Assembly: GCA_016700155.1 (NCBI GenBank)
Contig: CP065001.1
Coordinates: forward strand, 1,178,001-1,242,000
DNA from: Ignavibacteriales bacterium
GTDB lineage: Bacteria; Bacteroidota; Ignavibacteria; Ignavibacteriales; Ignavibacteriaceae
Direction of reading: 5' to 3'
Length of the DNA: 64,000 bases
A model generated the notes under the pieces. It did no database searches and was not told the origin of the DNA. It saw only the letters and a list, made by a program, of their open reading frames with translations. Below, piece after piece: positions 44,615 to 54,430 of this stretch. The position numbers were made by a program, and so were the translations under genes. Each line of letters starts with the position of its first letter. Within the stretch, counting starts at the first letter, position 1.

Positions 44615-45124
44615 ATGCCGCTTAATCTTGAAGTTAAAATAAAAGTAGATTCATTTTCATCACTGCTCAGGAAATTGAAATTTATTAATGCTAAGTACAC
44701 TTCTACTTTGAATCAACGGGATATTTATTATAAGAATGAAGATGCATTACTAAAACTTCGTATTGAGAACGGAAAGGAAAGTCTTATTCGTTACAACAGA
44801 AATGAAAAGGCAAAAAACAGGTTTTCGGATTATCAGGTTATTCATCTAATGTCAAAAGGAACAGAAAAATTTTTTGAAAAACTTTTTGATGTTGAAGTGA
44901 TAGTTGATAAAAACCGGAAGCTTTATATGTTTGATAATACACGGATTCATCTTGATGATATAAAATTTCTCGGAAAGTTTATTGAACTTGAAACTCTGGT
45001 AATAAATGGAAAACGGGATGCAAGAAAGCGGTTTGATTTTCTTGTAAGCGCACTTGATCTCAATCTGAACAACCAGATACGGAAATCAAATTTTCACCTT
45101 ATGAAATCATACCTGAAAAAATGA
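44615..45124 (+). CDS. CYTH-domain protein (class IV adenylate cyclase-like)
   Basis: The N-terminal LNLEVKIKV is the ExExK-type CYTH signature. RDIYYKNEDALLKLRIENGK, LIRYNRNEK and GKFIELETLV supply the basic and acidic residues lining the tunnel fold. Members bind triphosphates with metals; activity may be adenylate cyclase, thiamine triphosphatase or tripolyphosphatase. The stop overlaps the start of the nuclease gene (ATGA). Confidence 0.87.
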   Translation: MPLNLEVKIKVDSFSSLLRKLKFINAKYTSTLNQRDIYYKNEDALLKLRIENGKESLIRYNRNEKAKNRFSDYQVIHLMSKGTEKFFEKLFDVEVIVDKNRKLYMFDNTRIHLDDIKFLGKFIELETLVINGKRDARKRFDFLVSALDLNLNNQIRKSNFHLMKSYLKK

Positions 45125-48100
45125 TTTTAACCACCGAAAAAATCAGTGAGATAAATCTCGATGCTGAATTGGATTCAAGAATAAAGCATTCGGAATTCAA
45201 TTCATTCATATTAATTGTACCGACTAATCGACGGGTTAGAAATCTCAAACGAAAATTTATTGATATGTCACCCGCGCAAGGAACCGGCAGGATCAATTTA
45301 GAAACGCTCTCAACATATTCTTCATCAATTTTATACCAAAATGCTGTAACCGGAAATAAAGTTTTAAGTGAAGCTGCTGCTGCTGTACTGCTCAGGAAAA
45401 GTTTTCAATCAGTTAGTCTGAAATATTTTTCAGAATACAAAGGAGAAATTCCATCCGGTACATTGGAGAGAGTGGGGAATGTAATTTCTGAATATAAACG
45501 ACAGGCAATTACACCTTCGCTTTTAAAGCTTGAAGCGGAAAATTTATCCGGCTCAGAAAAACTTAAAGCTTATGATATAGCAGAAGTTTTTGGCGATTAC
45601 AAAAAAAGATGCGAAGAACTCGGGGTAAAAGAAATTGGAGATATTTACGAATCAATTCTGCAAATGTCGCAAAGTGAATTTGAGACGGGCTTCAGAAATT
45701 TATATGCTTCAGCTAACCTGATAGTGATAAATGGCTTTGATGAATTCACAACTCCTGAAATTGAAATCCTGCACAGAACAGCACAGATAAGGGGGCTCCG
45801 GACTTTTGTCACTCTGGATTATTACCGGAACAATCATTCAATTTTTTCACACCTTGATAAATGTTTTAAAAAGTTCACTGAAAAAAAATTCAGAGTGGTT
45901 GAAGAAAAATTCACCGGAAGTTTTAGTGAGTTCACATTAAACATCCGGGAAAATCTTTTTAATAACTTAAACAAAACTCAGGTTGATAATTTTAAAGAGA
46001 ATATCACACTGATAAAGTCCTCAACACGCGAAAAAGAAATTGAAAATATTGCAAAGGAAATAAAAAATATTCTCAGCCAAAAGGACATCAGACCTGCTGA
46101 TGTGTGTGTTGTATTTAATCTGATCCAGCCTTATTCAGCGCTCATTCGTGATATATTCCCTCAGTACTCAATACCATTTAATCTTACTGACAGGTTCGCT
46201 CTCGATACTTCTTACCCGGTTATATCAATCATAAACTACCTGGAGATAATTGAAAACGATTTTTATTATAAAAATATCCTCCGTGCGCTAAGCAGCAGTA
46301 TGATAGAGACATCGATAGATGTTTCAAACCTGCTTTATGTTTCGGTCAAGTATAAAATAATTTCGGGCTATGAAAACTGGAAGAGTGTTATTAGCGATGA
46401 ATTGAAATCAGCGGGACTATACAGTGATGAATTTGAAAACGTATCCTCAGAAAAACAATCACTTAAAAAAGCGTATGATGATATTGAACAGATTTATGAT
46501 TTGCTAAAACCATTCACTAAAAAATTATCACCTGAAGAATTTGAGGATAATATTCTTCAATTAGTTTATTCAACAGGAATGAATTTTTCACTTCTGTCAA
46601 AAGATTCAGACTCTGCCGAAAAAAATGTTAAAGCCATAACCACCTTTATAAATCTGGTTAACGAAGTGATGGACCTTTTGAAACTTGAATTCGGCAATGA
46701 GAAAAAATTCAATTTAAGATTTTATTTAAATCAGATGCGGACAGCGGTCACATCGTCACGGTATAATATAAAAGAGAAACCCGGTTATGGTGTGCAGATA
46801 ACTACTCTTAATGAAATCCGCGGATTAAAGTTTAAGTACTTATTCATATCGGGATTAGTTGATGGCAGCCTTCCAACGAAATACAATCCGGAAATATTTT
46901 TTTCCGGATCATTTGTAAAAAGTGAACAGAACCACCAGACTGAACAGCGATATTTATTTTACCAGGCTTTGTGTACATGGGAGAAGCGTCTTTATCTTTC
47001 TTATCCTTCAGTTGAAGATAAAAAAGAACTCACTGTTTCTTCTTTTGTAAATGAATTTAATTCACTATTCAGTTCACAACAATTGTTACAGAATAATTTC
47101 AACAAACTAATTTATTCAAAGAAAGATCTGTTAGCCGTACTTAATGAAGAAACAATCGACAATAAAATTTATGCTGAGAATGCGGGTAAAGCAGGTATCG
47201 ATCTAAATAAAATCAGGTTTGCTGTTGATATTCAGAACCAGCGGAAAGAATTAAATAGCACATCTGAATATGCGGGAATAATAGGAGAGAATATCAATCG
47301 TGAAGCAAAAGCAAAACTGAATGATTTTAAGGACAGGATTTACTCAATATCACAGCTTGAAACATACGCCGGTTGTCCATTTAAATATTTTGCTGAAAGA
47401 CTTCTTGGAATAAAAAGTCTTGAGGAACCCGGTGAAGAAATCGAACCGCTGGAAATGGGAAGCCTCCTTCATTCAATATTGTATGAATTTTATTCAGCTT
47501 TAAAGAAAAAGAAAATAGTACTTCATAACTGTGACGATAAAACATTTAAACTTGCTGAAGAATTAATTTTTTCAATCGCAGCCGGACAGTTAAAGCAATT
47601 CTCTTTCAGTTCACCTGTAACATTTTATGAGCAGGAAAAAATTATGGGAATTAATGGGGACAGTAACAATTCAATTCTCCACAAGTTTATAGAATATGAA
47701 CGGGCTAACGAAGATAATTTTCTGCCGAAATATTTTGAGTTTCAATTCGGAAAATTTGCTGCTGAGAAGAAAGATAAGACTTTACCTGATCTCACAATCA
47801 ATGATGTAAAAGTACGTGGTAAGATAGACAGGATAGATATTGACAATCAAAACAGTACTTATAAAATCGTTGACTATAAATTGAGCGGCAAAAAACCTTC
47901 ACGTGCAGATCTTGAAAACGGATTAAGTTTACAGCTTCCTGTTTATATGCTCGCTGCCAAAAAATTTTTAGAGAGTGAAGAACAGGATGTATTCGCTTTT
48001 GGCGCGGATATTTTTTCATTGAAATATAAAGATGATGAATTCGGTTTTAACCAGGTCTTGCCATCGGCTAAGGAGAAAAAATTAACCACTCAAGAGATTG

Positions 48101-48276
48101 ATGAAGTGAATAGTGAACTTATTTCAAAAAGCTCCGGCTTCATCAGACTGTATGTAGATAATATTGCGAAAGGGATTTTTAATCTTTCTTCTTTACCCGA
48201 CAGAGAAAATAAAATATGTGCCTATTGTACTTTCAACACTGTCTGCAGAGTTAAGGAACAAGATAATTATCAATGA
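45121..48276 (+). CDS. AddB-like PD-(D/E)XK nuclease with 4Fe-4S cluster
   Basis: A 1051-residue protein of the AddB/RexB type. The N-terminal helicase-like part has ILIVPTNRRV-type residues (VPTNRRVRNLKRKF) in place of a Walker A. ITTLNEIRGLKFKYLFISGL is typical of AddB motif VI regions. The C-terminal nuclease has LEMGSLLHSILYEFY, VRGKIDRIDID and KIVDYKLSG (catalytic Asp and Lys). Four cysteines, Cys752 (GCPFKYF) and Cys1033, 1036 and 1042 (CAYCTFNTVC), match the AddB iron-sulfur staple. AddB works with the AddA helicase-nuclease on double-strand breaks; no addA is adjacent. Confidence 0.88.
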   Translation: MILTTEKISEINLDAELDSRIKHSEFNSFILIVPTNRRVRNLKRKFIDMSPAQGTGRINLETLSTYSSSILYQNAVTGNKVLSEAAAAVLLRKSFQSVSLKYFSEYKGEIPSGTLERVGNVISEYKRQAITPSLLKLEAENLSGSEKLKAYDIAEVFGDYKKRCEELGVKEIGDIYESILQMSQSEFETGFRNLYASANLIVINGFDEFTTPEIEILHRTAQIRGLRTFVTLDYYRNNHSIFSHLDKCFKKFTEKKFRVVEEKFTGSFSEFTLNIRENLFNNLNKTQVDNFKENITLIKSSTREKEIENIAKEIKNILSQKDIRPADVCVVFNLIQPYSALIRDIFPQYSIPFNLTDRFALDTSYPVISIINYLEIIENDFYYKNILRALSSSMIETSIDVSNLLYVSVKYKIISGYENWKSVISDELKSAGLYSDEFENVSSEKQSLKKAYDDIEQIYDLLKPFTKKLSPEEFEDNILQLVYSTGMNFSLLSKDSDSAEKNVKAITTFINLVNEVMDLLKLEFGNEKKFNLRFYLNQMRTAVTSSRYNIKEKPGYGVQITTLNEIRGLKFKYLFISGLVDGSLPTKYNPEIFFSGSFVKSEQNHQTEQRYLFYQALCTWEKRLYLSYPSVEDKKELTVSSFVNEFNSLFSSQQLLQNNFNKLIYSKKDLLAVLNEETIDNKIYAENAGKAGIDLNKIRFAVDIQNQRKELNSTSEYAGIIGENINREAKAKLNDFKDRIYSISQLETYAGCPFKYFAERLLGIKSLEEPGEEIEPLEMGSLLHSILYEFYSALKKKKIVLHNCDDKTFKLAEELIFSIAAGQLKQFSFSSPVTFYEQEKIMGINGDSNNSILHKFIEYERANEDNFLPKYFEFQFGKFAAEKKDKTLPDLTINDVKVRGKIDRIDIDNQNSTYKIVDYKLSGKKPSRADLENGLSLQLPVYMLAAKKFLESEEQDVFAFGADIFSLKYKDDEFGFNQVLPSAKEKKLTTQEIDEVNSELISKSSGFIRLYVDNIAKGIFNLSSLPDRENKICAYCTFNTVCRVKEQDNYQ

Positions 48277-48362
48277 CTATTGAACCTTATAAATAAAAAA
48301 GATATTTTTTAACCACTTCAAATAACTTCCGTTTTATCATACCATTTAAGAAAGGTATTTAT

Positions 48363-50297
48363 ATGATCAAGAATCTACTTCTCCTGACCTTTTCTTTTAT
48401 TCTACTGACCGGTTTGTTGATGGCTCAGCGTGATAAGGTAAGATGTGTCACGCATGAATATATGGAACAACTTCAGGCTGAAAATCCTCGTCTTGGTGAT
48501 TTACTCACCACTAACGAAGATAGAATTCAGCAGTTCATTAGTCAAAATCCTGATATGTTATCTGCAGAGACTGTTGTTACGATTCCTGTAGTCGTACATG
48601 TAATTTGGAATACAGCTTCGCAAAATATTTCTGATGCAATGATACAATCACAGATAAGAGTGTTCAATGAAGATTTCAGACGTATACTTGGAACACCCGG
48701 CTGGAATAATAATCCCGTCGGTGCCGATACTAAAATTGAATTCCGTTTAGCTGACAGAGATCCAAACGGAAATCCTCATTCAGGAATTAACCGTGTTCAG
48801 ACAGCAGTGACAAGCTGGAATTATCAAACCCAGAATGCACAGTTAAAAGCATTATCCTACTGGAACTCCGCAAACTTTTTGAATTTGTGGGTTGCGAATC
48901 TTAGCGGTGGTATTCTTGGTTACGCACAGTTCCCAGGCGGTGCACCAGCTACAGATGGAGTAGTAATTCTCTGGAGTGCATTTGGTTATAATTCACCTGC
49001 TGTCCCATATAATCTCGGAAGAACAGCAACACACGAAGTTGGTCATTGGCTGAATCTTTATCATACATGGGGTGATGTTACTAATTGTTCAGGCACTGAT
49101 TTATGTAATGATACACCGCCGTGCAGCAATCAGTATTTTTCCAGCTACCCATCTTGCCCAAACCCGGTTCAATGTTCAGGTATGGAAAGAATGATTGAAA
49201 ATTATATGGATTACTCTGATGATGGTTGTATGAATATTTATACTGTTGATCAAACTTCAAGAATGAAAGCTTCATATCAAACTTCAAGAACACAGCTTTG
49301 GGTATCACTGAAAGAAAAAATTGCTGTCAGTTCTACAGGAGTTGATTACAATTTTACAAATCTTCAGGGACAAACTTTTGCTACATTGAATTTTTCCAGT
49401 CTTGGCACCACAGATTCAGTCACTGTTGAAGTATTCCCTAATCTGCTTCCGCCTAATATGCCTGTAGGCAGTAAAGCAGTACGACGTTATTTTAATGTTA
49501 CTCCTAACGGAACAGGTTACAATGCAACGTTGACTGTTAACTATAATGATCCTGAAGTAGTTGGTTTTGTAAATGGTGATGCTAATCTCAAACTATTCAA
49601 ATATACCGGCGGTAATTGGGTTTATATGGGCGGGACGGGAAATCCCACCGCTAACACTGTTACATTAAGCGGAGTTACATCATTTAGTATGTGGGCGCTT
49701 AGTGATCCTACGGATAACCCGCTGCCTGTTGAGTTAAGTACCTTTACAGCAAATGTAAATGAATCAAACGTCACACTTAACTGGAGTACAGCTTCCGAGC
49801 AGAACAGTCATGGTTTTGAAATTGAAAGAGCTTTGATCACCCTTGATTTTTCAAATACGACCTGGGAAGAAATAGCATTCGTACCTTCACATGGTACAAC
49901 CACTGAGACAAAATATTATTCGTACACTGATACTAAACTTAATCCCGGTAATTACAACTACAGGTTAAAGATGATTGACCAGGATGGAAGTTATGATTAC
50001 AGCGCTGTGGTGAATGCTCAAATCGAAACTCCGGCTGAATACACATTGTACCAGAATTATCCTAATCCATTCAACCCTGCAACGGTTATTAGTTATCAAT
50101 TACCGACTAAAGGTCATGTTTCATTAAAAGTTTATGACGCACTCGGTGTTGAAGTTGCAAGTTTGCTTGATGAAGTAAAAGATGCAGGTTCCTATGATGT
50201 TAACTTTGACGCATCTAATCTTACATCGGGAGTCTATTTCTACACTCTTATTTCAAATAACTTTATGCAGACAAATAAGATGATTCTTGTTAAGTAG
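48363..50297 (+). CDS. M43 (cytophagalysin-type) metalloprotease, T9SS cargo
   Basis: A signal peptide (MIKNLLLLTFSFILLTGLLMAQ) and propeptide-like region precede an M43B zinc protease domain. ATHEVGHWLNLYHTWGD supplies ligands His224, His228 and His234 with catalytic Glu225; a Met-turn region is NYMDYSDDGCMN. Several paired Cys follow the active site. A beta domain (about 310-450) and fibronectin-like segment precede the C-terminal sorting domain with LYQNYPNPFNPATVISY. It is a secreted endopeptidase exported by the type IX system. AAGAAAGG lies just upstream of the start. Confidence 0.92.
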   Translation: MIKNLLLLTFSFILLTGLLMAQRDKVRCVTHEYMEQLQAENPRLGDLLTTNEDRIQQFISQNPDMLSAETVVTIPVVVHVIWNTASQNISDAMIQSQIRVFNEDFRRILGTPGWNNNPVGADTKIEFRLADRDPNGNPHSGINRVQTAVTSWNYQTQNAQLKALSYWNSANFLNLWVANLSGGILGYAQFPGGAPATDGVVILWSAFGYNSPAVPYNLGRTATHEVGHWLNLYHTWGDVTNCSGTDLCNDTPPCSNQYFSSYPSCPNPVQCSGMERMIENYMDYSDDGCMNIYTVDQTSRMKASYQTSRTQLWVSLKEKIAVSSTGVDYNFTNLQGQTFATLNFSSLGTTDSVTVEVFPNLLPPNMPVGSKAVRRYFNVTPNGTGYNATLTVNYNDPEVVGFVNGDANLKLFKYTGGNWVYMGGTGNPTANTVTLSGVTSFSMWALSDPTDNPLPVELSTFTANVNESNVTLNWSTASEQNSHGFEIERALITLDFSNTTWEEIAFVPSHGTTTETKYYSYTDTKLNPGNYNYRLKMIDQDGSYDYSAVVNAQIETPAEYTLYQNYPNPFNPATVISYQLPTKGHVSLKVYDALGVEVASLLDEVKDAGSYDVNFDASNLTSGVYFYTLISNNFMQTNKMILVK

Positions 50298-50329
50298 TTT
50301 AGAATTAAAAATTATGAGTTAAGAATGAA

Positions 50330-50356
50330 GGCGGTTCAATTTGAATCGCCTTTTTT
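50330..50356 (+). terminator. Terminator after the M43 protease gene
   Basis: GGCGGTTC (50330-50337) and GAATCGCC (50343-50350) form an 8-bp stem with one G-T pair, followed by six T residues. Confidence 0.88.
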
Positions 50357-50427
50357 ATTCTCCTCTCGCAAATCAATTTATAAAAGATTAAGTTACAACC
50401 AGTGGTTATAAACCGACGGGTAACTTT

Positions 50428-52205
50428 ATGAAACCAAAAATATTTCTTCTTCTTTTCCTCTCACTGTACATTGTAAATTGTACATTATACATTACTCACG
50501 CTACTACACGCTATGTAAGCAAAACCGGCAGCAGCACACCGCCATATACAAGCTGGGAGACCGCGGCGGATAGCATACAGAAAGCAATTGATGTGAGTTG
50601 GATTGATGATACAATTATCGTCGCTAAGGGTGTATACTACGAATCTCTTTATATAAATAGAACAATACATCTTATTGGAAGTAGTATGGATAGCACTATT
50701 ATTGACGCAACAAATAATACTGAACCAAATATCATTTACTTTTATAATAACAACTCTTCGATGAAATATTTTTATCTTTTAAATTCTCTGCCTGGTAGAA
50801 TTGGGATTAATACAAGGAATTCAAATATTAAAGCGGAATTTTGTAGAACAAAAAATTTAACTGCTGCATTATCAATCAACTTTTCATCTGTTCATATTTC
50901 AAATTTTATTATTCGGGCCTATAACCGTGCAATTAGAGATGAATGCCCTGCAGATACTTGCCATTCGGTGTACATGAATAATATAATATATGGAGAAAAT
51001 GTTTCTGAGACACCTGTTCTATTTGCATTCGGTGGAAAACCGACCTTTATAAATAACATTGTATTCGAATCAGGTTACTGCTTAAGAGGTGTTGATCTAC
51101 AATACATCAGCGGGGGAGTAATTAAAAACAATCTTGTCTCTGGTTATGAAGGTGTAAACATAAGAGCAGGGCAAATAGTAGCCGATACAGTCTATTTTGA
51201 AAATAATATCTCACTCAATTCTGAGATAGGTTATTCAACCTCAACAGCACATAGAACGGTGATAAGAAATAACATCGCTAAGGATGTCTTGAAAGGAATA
51301 CAGGCATCAAACGGTGCAGTAGCTCCTGACTATAATTTATTCTGGAATGTAGGTGAATTGACAGGAGGCACAGCAAGCCTTGGTAATAATAATATATTCA
51401 CTGATCCAATGTTTGTTAAAGCACAATACCAAGAATTGGCGGAACATACGATTTACATTTGCAGAAGTATTCACCTGCAATAAACAAAGGCGACCCGAAT
51501 ATTTTAGATAAAGATGGAACACGAAGTGATATTGGTATGTATGGTGGTCCATTAGGTGAAACTTACAATTATCAGGATTTAGCTCCCAGACCACCGACAG
51601 GATTATCAGCACTAATTGATTCTTCGATTACAGTCAGATGGAAGAAAAATATCGAAGCAGATATTGGGAATTATAAATTATTCAGAGATACCGTAATTAA
51701 TTTTACAGTAGATTCAACGAAGTTAATTACTACTCAGCTGGATACTTTTTACAAACATCAATCACCACCGGGTAACCATAAGTATTATTACAAACTGACA
51801 GCCGTTGATAACCAGGGCAATGAATCAGAATTGAGCCTTGAGTTATTTGTTAATATAACCTCTGTTGAATCGGAGTTAATAATCAGTGATTATAAACTAT
51901 ATCAGAATTATCCAAATCCATTTAATCCATCAACGCTAATCAGCTATGAGATAAAAGAGAGGACATATGTAAAGCTGATGGTATATGATATTAAAGGAGA
52001 GTTGGTTTCTGTGCTTGTTAACAAAGAACAAACTGCAGGATTTTATGAAGTTGAGTTTAATTCGCAGCGTCACTCTTCCGCCTCAGGCGGATTGTCCGGA
52101 ATCAACGACCTGGCATCAGGAATTTATTTGTACAGGATAGAAGTAATTGGTGTGGGGCAAATTCCTGTTTATTCTGATATGAAGAAGATGATATTAATTA
52201 AGTAG
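50428..52205 (+). pseudogene. T9SS-secreted beta-helix protein, interrupted by a frameshift
   Basis: The first frame (50428-51483) has a signal peptide, TRYVSKTGSSTPPYTSWETA and a right-handed beta-helix of the pectate-lyase/DUF1565 type (WIDDTIIVAKGVYYES; IRNNIAKDVLKGI). It shifts to nonsense near 51437. The second frame continues as GGTYDLHLQKYSPAINKGDP, a fibronectin-type domain (residues like PRPPTGLSALID) and a sorting domain LYQNYPNPFNPSTLISY. One extra base around 51436-51441 would rejoin them, so one base is missing. This may be a real mutation or an assembly error. The signal-peptide region includes a copy of a dispersed repeat (50465-50493). Confidence 0.85.
50465..50493. repeat. 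TGTACATT repeat inside a signal-peptide coding region
   Basis: TGTACATTGTAAATTG followed by TACATTATACATT is translated as L-Y-I-V-N-C-T-L-Y-I within the hydrophobic core of the signal peptide. The last 17 bases are identical to 24504-24520 in the cobalamin riboswitch. Confidence 0.75.
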
Positions 52206-52215
52206 CAAAAGTTAG

Positions 52216-52241
52216 GGCGATTTTTCTGAATCGCCTTTTTT
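52216..52241 (+). terminator. Terminator after the beta-helix gene
   Basis: GGCGATT (52216-52222) and AATCGCC (52229-52235) form a 7-bp stem followed by six T residues. It is similar in sequence to the terminator at 50330. Confidence 0.88.
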
Positions 52242-52312
52242 ATTTTTATTGATATTGACTTACTGGACAACATTTATAAAGTTCTAAGTGAAGATATTAA
52301 AACGAGGGTGAG

Positions 52313-54277
52313 ATGAAGATATTAATTTCTTTTCTAACGGTTTTACTTCTATCGGCGATAACTTATTCACAACAGTTTGATGAATCAATAATCAAATCTG
52401 AAATGGAAAAGTATTCCGGTTCTTTTAAGGCTGGGAAAATTAATTATCCCGGCGATACAAATATTGATGTGACATTTTATAATCTTGATCTGAAATTAAC
52501 TTATTCCCCGAACTATCTTATCGGCAAAGTAACGGTAAAAGCCAAAGCCCTGAATACTCTGACAGATTTTTTCCTTGATCTTAAAACAGCGCTTAATGTT
52601 GATTCTGTGAAATCATCGGGAGTGAATGTCTCGTTCACTCATAGCGATAATAAAATCAATATCACACTTGAAAGAAATTATTTATCCGGTGAAGAATTTG
52701 AAGTCGATGTTTTTTACCAGGGACTTCCGGTTGCAACAGGGTTCGGAAGTATAATCTATGAGATACATAATGGAACACCAGTTATGTATACACTCAGCGA
52801 GCCTTACGGAGCGAATGACTGGTGGCCCTGCAAAGATACTCCTGCTGACAAAGCTGACTCCTCCGAAGTTCTGATAACGTGTGATGAAAATTTATATGCT
52901 GTATCAAACGGAATTCTTGCTGTTATACAAACAAATCCAGATCAGACAAAAACATATCATTGGAAGAGCAGTTATCCTATCGCTCATTATTTAATTTCTT
53001 TTGCGGTGGCTGACTATCATATCTATTATAATTATTTCAATTACTCACCGACTGATTCCATGCCGGTAATTCATTACATCTTTCCCGATGCCTTTTCCGG
53101 TTTTCAATCTGAACTCGACAAGACCACACATATGCTTGAAGTATTTTCTGATCGTTTTGGATTGTACCCATTCATAAATGAAAAATACGGTCACGCTCAA
53201 TTTTTAGGCGGCGGTGGAATGGAACACCAGACAGTATCTTCTATGGGTACTTTTAATGAAGGATTAGTCTCACACGAATTAGCGCACCAATGGTTCGGTG
53301 ATCAGATCACCTGCAGGGACTGGCATCATATATGGCTTAACGAAGGTTTTGCTACTTACGCAACCGGGCTTTTTTATGAAGTGAAATATGGAAATCAATC
53401 ATACCATGATTATATGAATGGAATTATTCCCGCTGCAAAATTTGCGCAAGGGTCGGTATATGTTCAGGATATTACAGATCCTTATTACATTTTTGATGGT
53501 TACCGGAGTTATTCGAAAGGCGCATATATTCTTCATATGCTAAGAGGTATTGTGGGTGATTCAATCTTCTTCAGCTTATTAAGAAGTTATACATCAAGCC
53601 CCAATTTAAATTATGGTACCGCAGTAACAGAAGATTTTCAGGCAGTTGCTGAGAGTGAATACGGATCATCACTTGAGTACTTTTTCCAGGAATGGATTTA
53701 CGGAGAAAATTATCCAAAATATTTATTCAACTGGTATTCAGAACAAACAGGCAGCGGATATGAATTAAGATTGGCAGTCGAGCAGGAATTAAATACTTCT
53801 CCAATGTTTTTTACGATGCCCATCAAAATAAAAATTGAAAGAGCATCAGGAGATACTACAATTACAATTCTTAATGATCAGCAGTATCAGCAGTTTATTA
53901 TCGGGTTAACAGAAGAACCAATTGCAGTTACTTTTGATCCGGATAACTGGATATTGAAAAATCTCACCATTACCACGAATGTTGAAGGTGAACCCGCGGA
54001 CGTCAAATACCGTCTTGAACAGAATTATCCTAATCCTTTTAATCCAACGACAATAATTAACTATAGTATTGACAGAAAAAATTCAGGTGCATTTGTTACA
54101 TTAAAAGTTTACGACCTGCTTGGGAACGAAATATCTGCATTAGTTGAAGAGACAAAACAATCTGGTGATTATACTGTTGAATTTATTGCATCGGATGAAC
54201 TGGCTTCGGGAATTTATTTTTATAGGTTGACTACAGGTGAACATTCACACTCAAAAAAAATGTTACTGCTTAAATGA
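52313..54277 (+). CDS. M1-family aminopeptidase, T9SS cargo
   Basis: A signal peptide (MKILISFLTVLLLSAITYSQ) is followed by the M1 N-terminal beta domain. The catalytic domain has GGGMEHQTVSSMG (the GxMEN equivalent) and SHELAHQWFGDQITCRDW with HExxH; the second Glu is in IWLNEGFATY. The C-terminal sorting domain contains LEQNYPNPFNPTTIINY and ends SHSKKMLLLK. It probably frees N-terminal residues from peptides outside the cell, together with the nearby M43 protease. GAGGGTGAG lies just before the ATG. Confidence 0.93.
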   Translation: MKILISFLTVLLLSAITYSQQFDESIIKSEMEKYSGSFKAGKINYPGDTNIDVTFYNLDLKLTYSPNYLIGKVTVKAKALNTLTDFFLDLKTALNVDSVKSSGVNVSFTHSDNKINITLERNYLSGEEFEVDVFYQGLPVATGFGSIIYEIHNGTPVMYTLSEPYGANDWWPCKDTPADKADSSEVLITCDENLYAVSNGILAVIQTNPDQTKTYHWKSSYPIAHYLISFAVADYHIYYNYFNYSPTDSMPVIHYIFPDAFSGFQSELDKTTHMLEVFSDRFGLYPFINEKYGHAQFLGGGGMEHQTVSSMGTFNEGLVSHELAHQWFGDQITCRDWHHIWLNEGFATYATGLFYEVKYGNQSYHDYMNGIIPAAKFAQGSVYVQDITDPYYIFDGYRSYSKGAYILHMLRGIVGDSIFFSLLRSYTSSPNLNYGTAVTEDFQAVAESEYGSSLEYFFQEWIYGENYPKYLFNWYSEQTGSGYELRLAVEQELNTSPMFFTMPIKIKIERASGDTTITILNDQQYQQFIIGLTEEPIAVTFDPDNWILKNLTITTNVEGEPADVKYRLEQNYPNPFNPTTIINYSIDRKNSGAFVTLKVYDLLGNEISALVEETKQSGDYTVEFIASDELASGIYFYRLTTGEHSHSKKMLLLK

Positions 54278-54430
54278 TCAAAACAGCGTAACAATTAGTT
54301 TTGCTGGATCATAAAAGAAACCTGTTGGAATATTTGTCATCAAACTACGTGGATATCCCAATCCATTGTACCTTGCTTAACAAAAACCCGTTATTTAATT
54401 TTGTCCGAATTAAAAAAATCAGAGAGGAAA

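Noticed and set aside
47798..48019. Minus-strand ORF within the AddB-like gene
   Set aside because: It overlaps the nuclease catalytic region in full and has no independent support.
51459..52205. Independent gene with T9SS domain
   Set aside because: It lacks a signal peptide and continues the beta-helix protein after a missing base.
54401..54430. TTG start for htpX
   Set aside because: The ATG at 54431 has an AGAGG site and begins the usual HtpX N-terminus; the TTG adds an unusual charged lead.
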